Shown here piece by piece: positions 9,112 to 17,444 of a stretch of DNA of 52,605 nt. Within the stretch, counting starts at the first letter, position 1. Each line of letters starts with the position of its first letter. The notes beneath the pieces were generated by a model. That model saw only the letters and a program-made list of their open reading frames with translations. It ran no database searches and had not been told where the DNA came from. This DNA is from Nocardiopsis ganjiahuensis DSM 45031 (GTDB taxonomy: Bacteria; Actinomycetota; Actinomycetes; Streptosporangiales; Streptosporangiaceae). The stretch covers positions 1 through 52,605 of the forward strand of contig NZ_ANBA01000023.1 of NCBI RefSeq assembly GCF_000341085.1, given 5' to 3'. The translations under genes were made by a program, and so were the position numbers.

Positions 9112-9137
9112 CGTGGTCGGCCCCCTCAAGGAGTCGG

Positions 9138-9204
9138 TCGCGCGTGCCCGGGACGGCGGGCACGCGCGAGCTGATGGAGCGGCTCCGTGAAGCACGGAGC
9201 CGCT
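9138..9204. terminator. Two perfect hairpins between the DUF3159 and MFS genes
   Basis: 9138-9150 pairs perfectly with 9157-9169 (13 bp, 6-nt loop) and 9178-9189 with 9193-9204 (12 bp, 3-nt loop). They sit right after the DUF3159 stop and before the MFS start on the minus strand, so they likely end the DUF3159 transcript. Confidence 0.6.
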
Positions 9205-9217
9205 GGAGACGAACCGG

Positions 9218-9967
9218 TCAGCCCCGCGGAACGGCCGCGGAGCCGTCCGGCGCGACCAGCCGCTTGGTGGTGCGGCGGAACGCCCAGACGATGACGAGCA
9301 CCGCCACCACCGTGAGCGGGAACCCGGTCACCGTGTCGGCGACGGCCAGCCCGGTGGTGGAGTCGGCCAGGTACATCCACTGCCGTACGACGAACCGGGC
9401 GGCGAGCACGGCCGTCACCACCAGCGTGGCCAGGTCGTGCACCCGCAGCGAGGGCCGGTCCCGACGCCAGGGGTGGGTGTTGCCGTGGAGAAGGTTCCAG
9501 ACGAGACCGGTCACCGGGCGGCGCGCGAGGACCGTGCCCAGGGTGAGCAGGGCCAGGACCAGGGAACTCCAGATCCCGAACAGGAAGAAGTCGTTGGCCG
9601 AACCGGTGGAGGCCGCGATGCCGCCGGCGGCCGCGACGGCGATCACCCCGCCCAGCGCGGGCATGAGCCGCTCCCCGCGCCACAGCCGGTACGCCCCCAG
9701 GATCAGGGCCAGCGCGATGGCGGCGCTGATCGCGACCGTGAGCGGGGCGAAGGGGACCGTAGCCGCGAAGACCACGACCGGCAGGGCGGAGTACACCATC
9801 CCCGACACCCCGCCCAGACCCTTGAGCACTTCCTGCTTCAGGTCCGCGGGCGGTTCGTCGCGGTCGTGGTGGTCAGTGCGGTCGTGGTGGTCGGTGCGGT
9901 CGTGGTGGTCGGTGTTCGCGACTCTGGCCTGCTTGGTGACGTCACGTGCGGGTTCGTGGAAGTCCAC
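9218..9967 (-). CDS. DUF3159 family membrane protein
   Basis: A 249-residue integral membrane protein with about six hydrophobic segments, resembling DUF3159 (actinobacterial, function unknown). Characteristic stretches are VLKGLGGVSGMVYSALPVVV and LLHGNTHPWRRD. The N-terminal cytoplasmic arm carries three copies of the hexapeptide DHHDRT, encoded by an 18-bp tandem repeat at about 9862-9915 that may vary in copy number. It follows the S9 peptidase gene on the same strand with a 64-bp gap. Confidence 0.82.
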   Translation of the reverse strand: MDFHEPARDVTKQARVANTDHHDRTDHHDRTDHHDRDEPPADLKQEVLKGLGGVSGMVYSALPVVVFAATVPFAPLTVAISAAIALALILGAYRLWRGERLMPALGGVIAVAAAGGIAASTGSANDFFLFGIWSSLVLALLTLGTVLARRPVTGLVWNLLHGNTHPWRRDRPSLRVHDLATLVVTAVLAARFVVRQWMYLADSTTGLAVADTVTGFPLTVVAVLVIVWAFRRTTKRLVAPDGSAAVPRG

Positions 9968-10031
9968 GTCGGATGCTCCTGCCTGGGGGCTCGCCGGGGT
10001 GGTGGTGTGCTGCGGTGCGATGCGTGGGAGG

Positions 10032-11918
10032 TCAGCTCCGCCCGGACCGTCCGCCCAGGTACTGGGCGATGAAGCGGTCGGCGGCCTCGAACACGGCCAT
10101 CTGGTTCTCCGGGTTCACGAACCCGTGCCCCTCGCCCTCGACGACCATGTACTCCACCTCCACACCGCGCGAGCGCAGGGATTCGACGATGTTGTCGGAC
10201 TCCGCCTTGACCACCAGCGGGTCGTTGGCTCCCTGCACCACCATCAGCGGGGTGCGGACCTGGTCGATCCGGGTGATCGGTGAGCGGGCGAGCATGTCCT
10301 CCTCCTGCTCGGGGATCTCGGGGTCGCCGATGTACCGGTACCAGTTGTTGATCAGGCCGGGCCGGACGAACGCGGGCTGGGTCCGCATGAAGTTCGCCAG
10401 GTCCGAGATCCCGACGACGTCCACGGCGGCGGCGAAGCGGTCCGGGGTGAACGCGGCGCCCACCAGCGCCGCGTACCCGCCGTAGGAGCCGCCGACGATC
10501 GCCACCCGGTCCGGGTCCGCGTAGCCCTGGGCCACCGCCCAGTCCACGCCGTCGATCAGGTCGTCGTGCATCTTGCCCGCGAACTCACCGATCGCGGCCT
10601 GGGTGTGCGCCTTGCCGAACCCGGTCGAGCCGCGGAAGTTGACCTGCAGCACCGCGTAACCCCGGTTGGCCATCAGCTGGGCCGGGGGGAAGTACCCCCA
10701 GGAGTCGCGGGACCAGGGGCCGCCGTGGACCAGCAGGACCAGCGGCAGGTTGGCGGGCTCCACCCCGACGGGCAGGGTGAGGTAGGAGGGCAGTTCCAGC
10801 CCGTCCCGGGCGGTGATGGTGACCGGGCGCATCGGCGCCAGGGTCTCCGGGTCCAGGTGCGGGAAGGGCCGGAACAGCAGTCGGGACTCCCCCGTGGCGT
10901 GGTCGTAGAACCAGGTGGCGCCGGGGTCGCGGTCGTGTTCGAAGGAGACGACCCAGCGCCGGCCGTCCCGGTCGAAGGACACGTGGGACAGGTCGCCCTC
11001 GGACAGCTTCTCCAGGTTGGCCAGGACCTCGGCGAAGTGCGGGTCCAGGGCGTGGACGACCTGGCGTTCGCCGAGGTAACGCACCCCCAGAAGCTCCCCC
11101 CGGTGGTCGCGGATCAGCGGTTCGGGCACGGCGGGGTTGACCATCATGCGCGCGTCGACGTCGAAGACCGGGTGGCTGTCGACCTCGGTCTCCTCGCCTG
11201 TGGTCAGGTCGGCCCGGACCACGCGGGTGCGATCGGTACCCCGGTTGGAGACGATCCACATGCCGGTCCCGTCCGGCGTGATCTGCCACGGCGACCCCAC
11301 GGGGTAGTCGGCGCCCCTCCACTCCAGGACCCTGTGTGGCTCACCGGTGGCGGGGTCACGGCGAGAGAACTCCACGTCGCCCTCGGCGGTCAGTTCGGAC
11401 AGGAACATCGCCCCGTCACCGGCCTGGACCCAGATCTTGCCGGGACCGGGGCTCTCGGCCAGCAGGCTGAGTTCGCCCGTGGCGATGTCGAGCTCGTGGG
11501 AGTCGAACATCCCGGCGGCTCGGGTGTCGAGCAGCAGGGTCACCTTCCCCGGGCGGACCGGGGAGGGACCGAACCCCATGACCGTGGCTCCGGGGAAGGG
11601 GGTGAGGTCGACCGCCTCCGACCCCGGAGAGTCGAGGTCGACCCGGTACAGGTGCCACCTCTGGTCTCCTCCGTCGTCCTGGAGGTAGAGCAGCCAGCGC
11701 GGGTCGTCGGCCCACTCGAAGCTCTGCACGCTGCGGGTCTCGTCGGCGGTGACGGCCCGCGGCTCGGAGCCGTCCTCGAGCTCCTGGACCCAGATGTTGA
11801 GCCGGTTCTTCCAGGGCGCGAGAAAGGCCATCCGGGTGCCGTCCGGAGAGATCGACGCGCTGGTGCGCCGCGGCGAATCGAAGAGGTCCTCGATGGTGTG
11901 GAGCTTGGGAAGTGCCAT
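10032..11918 (-). CDS. S9 family prolyl oligopeptidase-type serine peptidase
   Basis: A 628-residue protein with an N-terminal beta-propeller (starting HTIEDLFDSPRRTSASISPD) and a C-terminal alpha/beta-hydrolase peptidase domain. The triad is Ser478 (GGSYGGYA), Asp566 (QGANDP) and His598 (GEGHGF). No signal peptide is seen, so it is probably cytoplasmic, cleaving short peptides as DPP/acylaminoacyl-peptidase relatives do. A clear paralogue of the same layout lies at 21491-23410 on the opposite strand. The start ATG follows GGAAAAC with weak Shine-Dalgarno character. Confidence 0.92.
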   Translation of the reverse strand: MALPKLHTIEDLFDSPRRTSASISPDGTRMAFLAPWKNRLNIWVQELEDGSEPRAVTADETRSVQSFEWADDPRWLLYLQDDGGDQRWHLYRVDLDSPGSEAVDLTPFPGATVMGFGPSPVRPGKVTLLLDTRAAGMFDSHELDIATGELSLLAESPGPGKIWVQAGDGAMFLSELTAEGDVEFSRRDPATGEPHRVLEWRGADYPVGSPWQITPDGTGMWIVSNRGTDRTRVVRADLTTGEETEVDSHPVFDVDARMMVNPAVPEPLIRDHRGELLGVRYLGERQVVHALDPHFAEVLANLEKLSEGDLSHVSFDRDGRRWVVSFEHDRDPGATWFYDHATGESRLLFRPFPHLDPETLAPMRPVTITARDGLELPSYLTLPVGVEPANLPLVLLVHGGPWSRDSWGYFPPAQLMANRGYAVLQVNFRGSTGFGKAHTQAAIGEFAGKMHDDLIDGVDWAVAQGYADPDRVAIVGGSYGGYAALVGAAFTPDRFAAAVDVVGISDLANFMRTQPAFVRPGLINNWYRYIGDPEIPEQEEDMLARSPITRIDQVRTPLMVVQGANDPLVVKAESDNIVESLRSRGVEVEYMVVEGEGHGFVNPENQMAVFEAADRFIAQYLGGRSGRS

Positions 11919-12251
11919 GTTTTCCAGTCCTTGCTTCCGCGGCGTCGCTCGTGGTCGGGTGTACTGCGATTCAAGCTGTCGGGCCGCGCACCGAGTAGTG
12001 CAGCCGTGTCAACAGCTCGTCATGACGTTCGTACGGGCAAGGACATGACGTGGCGTCACTATCGCGGCCGCCGCCCCGGGTGGGACCGTCTCCGAGGACC
12101 CCGGGAGGTCACCCGGCCGTGGAGGGGCCGGGACACCACGCAGGCGGCACGGCTGCACGGGAAGAAGGGCCTCCGCGTCGAGGGGGTGTCCGAGCCCGCC
12201 ACCGGTGCGAAGGTCCCCGTCCGGCCGGACCGCTCTCCGGCAGGAGTACGG
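11919..12251. other. Intergenic region, nothing definite
   Basis: 333 bp between the S9 peptidase start and the end of the second GNAT gene. The peptidase promoter must lie here. CATGACGT occurs twice near 12020-12055, but no convincing -35/-10 pair, gene or terminator is seen. Confidence 0.5.
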
Positions 12252-12560
12252 TCAGTCGCTGACCTTGCTCCGGGACTGGTACACCAGGTCCTGGTACTCG
12301 GGGTGACGGGAGATCCAGCCCGCGAAGAAGGGGCAGGTCGGCAGTGCCCGCAGGCCCGCGGCCCGGGTCTCGTCGAGAGCCGTGCGCACCAGCGCCGATC
12401 CGACCCCCCTGCCCTCGTACTCCGGCGCCACCTCGGTGTGCACGAACGCGACGAGCTCTTCCGTGCGGATGTACTGCGCCAGGCCCGCCACCTCGGACGC
12501 CCCGTCGACACGGGCCTCGTAGCGCTTCGCCTCGGGCACGTCACTCACTTCGACAGTCAT
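12252..12560 (-). CDS. YjdJ-type GNAT N-acetyltransferase (second copy)
   Basis: A 102-residue small GNAT protein of the same subgroup as the one at 4538. Shared motifs are VAFVHTEVAPEYEGRGVGSALV and ALPTCPFFAGWISRHPEYQDLV. The ATG at 12560 has a strong AGAAGGAG site; the frame reaches 12626 but would run through the operator at 12610. The dyad about 50 bp upstream suggests repression by the same regulator that governs the 1-3 kb genes. Confidence 0.87.
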   Translation of the reverse strand: MTVEVSDVPEAKRYEARVDGASEVAGLAQYIRTEELVAFVHTEVAPEYEGRGVGSALVRTALDETRAAGLRALPTCPFFAGWISRHPEYQDLVYQSRSKVSD

Positions 12561-12609
12561 ACTCACTCCTTCTGAAGACTTCAGGCCAGCGGCACACTGA
12601 CCCAAGTTA

Positions 12610-12623
12610 GTTGATTTATCAAC
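12610..12623. promoter_or_regulatory. Operator-like dyad GTTGAT-TT-ATCAAC
   Basis: An inverted repeat with perfect 6-bp arms and a 2-nt spacer, 50 bp upstream of the GNAT start codon. It is placed where a repressor would block the promoter and is one of the best members of the recurring dyad family. Confidence 0.6.
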
Positions 12624-12669
12624 CATTGGGGAATCCGCATGGGTACGCCTCGGGCCGCTGCCACACAGC

Positions 12670-12701
12670 GCGGTCCGACGACGGCGTTGTCGTCGGACCG
12701 C
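12670..12701 (-). terminator. Terminator-like hairpin after the alpha/beta hydrolase gene
   Basis: A perfect 13-bp stem (12670-12682 with 12689-12701) and 6-nt loop, 63 bp past the hydrolase stop on the minus strand. No T-tract. Confidence 0.6.
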
Positions 12702-12763
12702 TCGGATCCGGACAGGTACTTCGAGGGATCGGCGGCCCCGGGCGGCCGGGGAGCGGTCGGCCG

Positions 12764-13603
12764 CTACTCGAGGAATTCGAGGAGCGCGGAGTTGACCTCT
12801 TCGGCGTGCGTCCAGAGCAGCCCGTGCGGGGCGTTGTCGACCTCCACGTACCGCGCCTGGGGCAGGAACTGGCGGAACCGGCGGGCCGTGGCGTCGATGG
12901 GCAGGATGTTGTCCGCGGTGCCGTGCAGGATCAGGGTCGGCTTGCCGCTGGCGCGGACCGCCTCGACATCGGTGCGGAAGTCCTCGATCCAGGCGGAGAC
13001 GACCGCGTAAGCTGCCACCGGAGCGCTGGAGACCGCCACGTTCCAGCTGTTGGTGACCGCCTCCTGGCTGATCCGGACGCCGAGGGTCTCGTCGAGGTTG
13101 TAGAAGTCGGCGAAGAAATTCGTGTACCAGGCGTAGCGGTCCTCCCTGGCAGCGGCCTCGATGCCGTCGAAGACGTCCTGCGGCACCCCTTCGGGGTTGT
13201 CGTCCCGGGCGACCAGGAAGGGCTCCAGCGCGGCGAGGAAGGCGAGCTTGGCGACCCGCTCGTGGCCGTACCGGGACACGTAGCGGGCGAGCTCTCCGGT
13301 GCCCATCGAGAAGCCGACGAGGACCACGTCACGCAGGTCGAGGGTGTTGAGCAGGGTGTCCAGGTCGGCGGCGAAGGTGTCGTAGTCGTAGCCGGAGCCG
13401 ACCTTGGACGACTTCCCGAATCCGCGCCGGTCGTAGGTGATGACGCGGTATCCGGCCGCGAGCAGCTCCCGGGTCTGGCGCTCCCAGCTGTGGCCGTTCA
13501 GCGGGTACCCGTGGATGAGCACGACGGGCCGGCCCGTTCCCTGGTCCTCGTAGTAGATCTCGACCGGGGTGCTGTTCTCGTTTCCGACGGTGACGTAACC
13601 CAT
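12764..13603 (-). CDS. Alpha/beta hydrolase, non-haem chloroperoxidase type
   Basis: A 279-residue alpha/beta hydrolase closely resembling cofactor-free haloperoxidases/esterases. Motifs: LIHGYPLNGHSWERQ, TYDRRGFGKSS, nucleophile Ser99 in GFSMGTGE, Asp231 in HGTADNILP and His260 in DNAPHGL. The ATG at 13603 has AAGAAGG upstream. Such enzymes hydrolyse esters and can perhydrolyse short acids; the natural substrate is unknown. It is followed by a strong hairpin. A small ORF (13791-13913) and an operator dyad (13932) lie upstream on the same strand. Confidence 0.9.
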   Translation of the reverse strand: MGYVTVGNENSTPVEIYYEDQGTGRPVVLIHGYPLNGHSWERQTRELLAAGYRVITYDRRGFGKSSKVGSGYDYDTFAADLDTLLNTLDLRDVVLVGFSMGTGELARYVSRYGHERVAKLAFLAALEPFLVARDDNPEGVPQDVFDGIEAAAREDRYAWYTNFFADFYNLDETLGVRISQEAVTNSWNVAVSSAPVAAYAVVSAWIEDFRTDVEAVRASGKPTLILHGTADNILPIDATARRFRQFLPQARYVEVDNAPHGLLWTHAEEVNSALLEFLE

Positions 13604-13790
13604 GGTCTGCCTTCTTTCAGCGTTCGGATTGCACGGCGACAGGGCGTGTTCGCACCGAAGCCGCATTTTCACCGGGCGGCGTGGCCTAGGAGAGACCCTG
13701 TTCCCGGAGCCGGGTCAAGGGGAACAGCGCTTCGGGTCGGCGCGGCCTGACGCGCCGCCCCACCAGCCGAGAAGCTGCTGTGGGTCACGG

Positions 13791-13913
13791 TCATGCCTCC
13801 GTGATGGTTCCGACGAGCTTCCGGATCCGCCACTCATGCCTGCCCCCGTCATCGCGGTACCCGCCTTCGGTCGGCCTGGAACGGTCTGGTCCGTTCTGGT
13901 GTGATCCAGCCAT
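13791..13913 (-). CDS. Possible small protein of 40 residues
   Basis: An ATG-started 40-codon frame rich in charged residues (core GGRHEWRIRKLVGTITEA, faintly reminiscent of the DUF1508/YegP repeat). It starts about 19 bp downstream of the perfect palindrome at 13932-13945, so the transcript would be nearly leaderless. No Shine-Dalgarno site is present. A second small frame begins at its ATGA stop but looks less protein-like. It could equally be untranslated leader of the hydrolase gene. Confidence 0.25.
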   Translation of the reverse strand: MAGSHQNGPDRSRPTEGGYRDDGGRHEWRIRKLVGTITEA

Positions 13914-13931
13914 CACACTAACAACAAGCAG

Positions 13932-13945
13932 TTGATGCATCAACC
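13932..13945. promoter_or_regulatory. Perfect palindromic operator GTTGATGCATCAAC
   Basis: A perfect 14-bp palindrome in an AT-rich patch, the best copy of the dyad family in the window. It precedes the small ORF and, about 330 bp on, the chloroperoxidase-type hydrolase. Looser TTGAT/GTCAA half-sites occur near 14038-14052. The remaining AT-rich stretch up to 14148 shows no gene. Confidence 0.55.
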
Positions 13946-14148
13946 TACTTGTCAAAAATTAGCCGACCGACACCGACTTCTTCAGTACTAAAGGCCCATA
14001 TCAGAGCTGCTTTGGCATACTTCAACAACACCATTACTTGATGACTGGTCAACCAATGGTGTGTAATCATACGTAGCGTCACCACCGGAGCACCGAAGGC
14101 CCGGTCGCTAGGAGGGTGTTGGGGGGAAGGACGATCCGACAGACGGGT

Positions 14149-14778
14149 TCAGCCGGGCTCCGACTCCCCCAGAGCCGCCACCGCCTGGGCGGCGAGCCAG
14201 GATTCGGCCCGCCCGTGGTCCCAGCCGCATTCGTTGAGCAGGGTGCGCCAGGCAGCGATCCCGAAGCAGAACCAGAGGCGGTCCGAGACCCCATCGACAT
14301 CCAGGTGTTCGGACACGAACCCCTTCGTGACGAGGACGACCGCGGCTTCACGCAGCGCGCCGCGGTAGCTCTCCATGACCTGCTTCCAGATCCGGTCGGC
14401 GTCCTCGTCACCCAGCGAGGCGTACAGCAGATCGATCGAGTCGCTGAAGCGTTCGTGGTCGGAACGGGTTCCCCGGGCGAGGCAGGCGGCGGCCGCCGCG
14501 AGGTCGGGAACGGCGCGGAGTTCCTCGATGGTCGCAGGGGCCGCGGATTCGGCCACGTCCAGCCTGAGCAGCTCGCGCAGGAGTTCGGATTTGGTGCCGG
14601 CGCTGGCGTACACGGTCTTGACCGCCGTACCGGCCTCACGAGCGATATCGGACATGGTCACGCGCAGGTACCCGCGGCTGACGAACAGCGTGCGCGCCGC
14701 CTGGAGGATCTCCTCGCGGGTGCGGGCGGCGTCGCGTTCACGGCGGGGAGAGCGATAGGTCCTGGGCTCGGAAGACAC
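14149..14778 (-). CDS. TetR family transcriptional regulator
   Basis: A 209-residue TetR repressor with N-terminal HTH (ARTREEILQAARTLFVSRGY then VTMSDIAREAGTAVKTVY) and a variable ligand domain. It starts with GTG at 14778 and has only weak Shine-Dalgarno complementarity. Divergent from the O-methyltransferase gene; a TTGA-N5-TCAA dyad lies between them, so it probably controls itself and the methyltransferase/reductase pair. Confidence 0.9.
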   Translation of the reverse strand: MSSEPRTYRSPRRERDAARTREEILQAARTLFVSRGYLRVTMSDIAREAGTAVKTVYASAGTKSELLRELLRLDVAESAAPATIEELRAVPDLAAAAACLARGTRSDHERFSDSIDLLYASLGDEDADRIWKQVMESYRGALREAAVVLVTKGFVSEHLDVDGVSDRLWFCFGIAAWRTLLNECGWDHGRAESWLAAQAVAALGESEPG

Positions 14779-14785
14779 GTCCGGA

Positions 14786-14830
14786 GTCTAACTTCTACAC
14801 ACTTGACGCATTCAATGCAGGCTGTCTAAC
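14786..14830. promoter_or_regulatory. TetR/methyltransferase divergent operator region
   Basis: A dyad TTGACGCATTCAA (14803-14815) flanked by direct repeats of GTCTAAC at 14786-14792 and 14824-14830. The spacing of the dyad (5 nt) differs from the recurrent GTTGAT-N2-ATCAAC class, so it may be the TetR site rather than the MarR-type site. Confidence 0.4.
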
Positions 14831-14895
14831 CTTAATTCTGGCCGACAGCGGGGCGACACCCTGCTGAGCGTGCTGCCCGACCTCAGTGAAACGAG

Positions 14896-15951
14896 ATGCA
14901 CCATGGCCTCAGAAGAGACCCCGCCCCCTCGGGCGAGCGACCCGCCGGAGCGGCCTCCGCCCAGATGGCGGAGATGCTGTCGGGGTTCGCCGTCTCCCAG
15001 GCCCTCTACGTGGTCGCCAAGCTGGACCTCGCGGCGAAGCTGCTCGCGGGGCCGCGCACCCCGGCCGAGCTGGCGAAGGAGTCCGACGTGTTGGAGGATC
15101 CGCTGCGCCGGGTCCTGCACACTCTCAGCGGCGTCGGTGTGGTGACCCACCGGGAGGGCGACCGCTTCGCCGTCACCGACCTGGGCGCCACCCTGGCCGG
15201 GGGAACCCCCGGCTCGTTGCGCGGAACCGCGCTGCTGTGGATGGAGACCCACTACGAGGCCTTCGGGGAACTCCTCGGCACCCTGCGGACCGGCAGCACC
15301 GGGTTCGCGCTGCGTCACGGCCAGGAGTTCGTCCCCTACCTGCGCGAGCACCCCGAACACCTGCCCGGCCTGACCTCCGCGATGGCCGAACTGAACGGGG
15401 GGCCGCGTCAGGCCCTGCTGGCCGGCTACCGGCTGCCGGAGGGCGAGGTCGTCGCGGACATCGGCGGAGCCGACGGCTCGGTGCTCGCCGCCCTCCTGGC
15501 CGACGATCCCCGACGACGCGGCATCGTCATGGACCTGCCCGAGGTCGTCCCCGCCGCCACCGCCCGGATGAGCGAGGCCGGACTGGCCGGACGGGTGAGT
15601 ACGGTCGGCGGCGACTTCTTCACCGGGGTACCCTCGGCCGACGTCTACCTGCTTTCCGCAGTACTGCACGACTGGTCCGACGAGGACTGCGTACGGCTGC
15701 TCGGACGGATCGCGGAGGCGGCCCGACCGGGCGCCCGGCTCGTTGTGATCGAGTCGCTGCTACCCCTGGACGACGAGCCGCACCCGAGCAAACTGAGCGA
15801 TCTGATCATGCTGACGATGGCGGGCGGACGGGAACGCACCGGGTCGGAGTACACGACGCTCCTGGGCACCGCCGGATTCGTCGTCGACAGGACCGTCTCG
15901 GCCCCGGCCGGCGGTTACTCCGCCATCGAGGCGACCTTCGAGGCCGGTTGA
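14896..15951 (+). CDS. SAM-dependent O-methyltransferase (plant COMT/actinomycete type)
   Basis: A 351-residue class I methyltransferase with an N-terminal dimerisation winged helix (about 25-110) and a Rossmann domain. The SAM loop is VADIGGADG at about 186-194, and the acceptor-activating His258 lies in LHDWSDED. The family methylates phenolic or hydroxy groups on small aromatic metabolites. The start is uncertain: the ATG at 14896 has only GAAACGAG upstream, while an ATG 7 bases downstream in another frame reads a plausible leader, so a frameshift near 14930 cannot be excluded. It is followed by a flavodoxin-fold reductase, suggesting a hydroquinone-type detoxification pair. Confidence 0.87.
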   Translation: MHHGLRRDPAPSGERPAGAASAQMAEMLSGFAVSQALYVVAKLDLAAKLLAGPRTPAELAKESDVLEDPLRRVLHTLSGVGVVTHREGDRFAVTDLGATLAGGTPGSLRGTALLWMETHYEAFGELLGTLRTGSTGFALRHGQEFVPYLREHPEHLPGLTSAMAELNGGPRQALLAGYRLPEGEVVADIGGADGSVLAALLADDPRRRGIVMDLPEVVPAATARMSEAGLAGRVSTVGGDFFTGVPSADVYLLSAVLHDWSDEDCVRLLGRIAEAARPGARLVVIESLLPLDDEPHPSKLSDLIMLTMAGGRERTGSEYTTLLGTAGFVVDRTVSAPAGGYSAIEATFEAG

Positions 15952-16009
15952 GTGTCACCCGCCGAACCTTCGACGTGAAAGTACGACCGAACCTCCGGAA
16001 GGACACCCG

Positions 16010-16735
16010 ATGACCGCACCCACGAGCGAGAAGCCCGACTTCACCGGACTGCGCGCGCTCTACGTCAACTGCACCCTCAACCGCTCTCCGGAGCGCAGCC
16101 ACACCCAGGGCGTGATCGACCGCAGCGTGGCGATCATGGAGGCGAACGGGGTCAGCGTGGACCAGTTCCGCGCCGTCGACCACGACATCGCCACCGGTGT
16201 CCGCCCGGACATGACCGAGCACGGGTGGGAGACCGACGAGTGGCCCGCGCTGCTGGAACGGGTCCTGGCCGCTGACATCCTGGTCATCGCCGGATCGATC
16301 TGGCTGGGCGACAACAGCTCGGTGACCCGCCGGGTGATCGAGCGGCTCTACGGATACTCCGGTGTTCTCAACGAACAGGGCCAGTACGCCTACTACGGGC
16401 GCGTCGGCGGCGCTCTTCTGACCGGCAACGAGGACGGTCTCAAGCACTGCGCGATGAGCATCCTCTTCAGCCTGCAGCACATCGGCTACACGATCCCGCC
16501 CCAGGCCGACGCGGGCTGGATCGGTGAGGTCGGCCCCGGCCCGTCCTACCTGGACGAGGGCTCCGGCGGCCCGGAGAACGACTTCGCCAACCGCAACATC
16601 AGCTTCATGACCCACAACCTGATGCACACGGCCTCGATGCTCCGACACGCCGGCGGCTTCCCGGCCTACGGCAACCAGCGCGCGGCCTGGGACGCCGGTT
16701 GCAGTCCCGACAACGCCAACCCCGAACACCGCTGA
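16010..16735 (+). CDS. Flavodoxin-fold NAD(P)H-dependent FMN reductase
   Basis: A 241-residue flavodoxin-like protein. The phosphate-binding start is LRALYVNCTLNRSPERSHT, followed by the second FMN region AGSIWLGDNSSVTRRVIERL and YYGRVGGALLTGNEDG. Such enzymes supply reduced flavin or reduce quinones. A clear GGAAGGA site precedes the ATG. Same strand as the O-methyltransferase with 58 bp between them, probably co-transcribed; it could serve the luciferase-like monooxygenase at 2167. Confidence 0.87.
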   Translation: MTAPTSEKPDFTGLRALYVNCTLNRSPERSHTQGVIDRSVAIMEANGVSVDQFRAVDHDIATGVRPDMTEHGWETDEWPALLERVLAADILVIAGSIWLGDNSSVTRRVIERLYGYSGVLNEQGQYAYYGRVGGALLTGNEDGLKHCAMSILFSLQHIGYTIPPQADAGWIGEVGPGPSYLDEGSGGPENDFANRNISFMTHNLMHTASMLRHAGGFPAYGNQRAAWDAGCSPDNANPEHR

Positions 16736-16794
16736 CCATCCGTGACCACCCCGGGGAGGGGTCCGCGGATGCGTGTGGACGCCGTGTCGCCGAC

Positions 16795-17262
16795 TCAGTC
16801 CGCCTGCTTCTTCACGTGCTCCATGATGCGCTGGGAGAGCCGGGCATACGTGTTGAGCTGGTTCGGCGTCAGGGCCTCGACGAACAGGCGGCGGACGTGC
16901 TGGGCGTGCATGGGTGCGGCGTCCTGGATCGCCTTGTAGCCGAGCGGGGTGGCGACGACGAACGCTCCGCGCGCGTCCTCGGGGCATTCCCTCTTGGCCA
17001 CGAGCCCGCGCTTCACCATCCGCGAGACCTGGTGGGACATACGGCTCTTCTCCCACTCGACGATTTTGGCCAGTTCCAGGAAGCGCATCTCCCCGTCAGG
17101 CGCCTCGGTGAGCTTGACGAGCACGAGGTAGTCGGACGCGGACATGTTGGAGTCGGCCCGAAGGAGGCGGGACAGCCGCCCTATGAGGATCTCCTCCATA
17201 CGGATGAAACTCTCCCAGGCGGCCAGTTCGTCCGGGGCGAGCCCGCTCGGTGTCTCATTCAT
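16795..17262 (-). CDS. MarR family transcriptional regulator
   Basis: A 155-residue winged-helix protein. The core MSASDYLVLVKLTEAPDGEM, AKIVEWEKSRMSHQVSRMVK and a RGLVAKRECPEDARGAFVVA wing are typical MarR. The start is taken at ATG 17262; a GTG at 17295 extends the frame but begins inside the dyad-like GTTGACACCTCACC (17284-17297), which matches the local operator class at 9 of 12 positions. It is the best candidate regulator of the dyad family seen at 0.8, 2.0, 12.6 and 13.9 kb, and is convergent with the flavin reductase. Confidence 0.9.
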   Translation of the reverse strand: MNETPSGLAPDELAAWESFIRMEEILIGRLSRLLRADSNMSASDYLVLVKLTEAPDGEMRFLELAKIVEWEKSRMSHQVSRMVKRGLVAKRECPEDARGAFVVATPLGYKAIQDAAPMHAQHVRRLFVEALTPNQLNTYARLSQRIMEHVKKQAD

Positions 17263-17331
17263 GGACGCAGTGTAACGAAGATGTTGACACCTCACCTAAT
17301 AGAGCATGCGTGACGATGCCGACGAACCCCG

Positions 17332-17428
17332 GCGGCCGAGGATCCGGATCGCCCGGATCCTCGGCCGCGCCGAAGCGTCCGTTCCCCGCGGTGGCCGCCG
17401 CGGCACCGGGTGAAGGCGCTCACCCGGT
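17332..17428 (-). terminator. Two strong hairpins downstream of the lipase gene
   Basis: 17405-17413 pairs with 17420-17428 (9 bp, 6-nt loop) directly after the lipase stop. 17332-17347 pairs with 17353-17368 (perfect 16 bp, 5-nt loop). Both would end the lipase transcript before it enters the MarR gene. Confidence 0.65.
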
Positions 17429-17444
17429 TGTCGGGCGACCGGTC

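Noticed and set aside
9862..9915. Possible CRISPR-like or regulatory array
   Set aside because: The 18-bp units are in-frame coding repeats (DHHDRT) of the DUF3159 gene without spacers. No CRISPR array was seen elsewhere.
13602..13904. 100-codon plus-strand frame upstream of the hydrolase
   Set aside because: It starts inside the hydrolase start region on the opposite strand, has no ribosome site and no family features.
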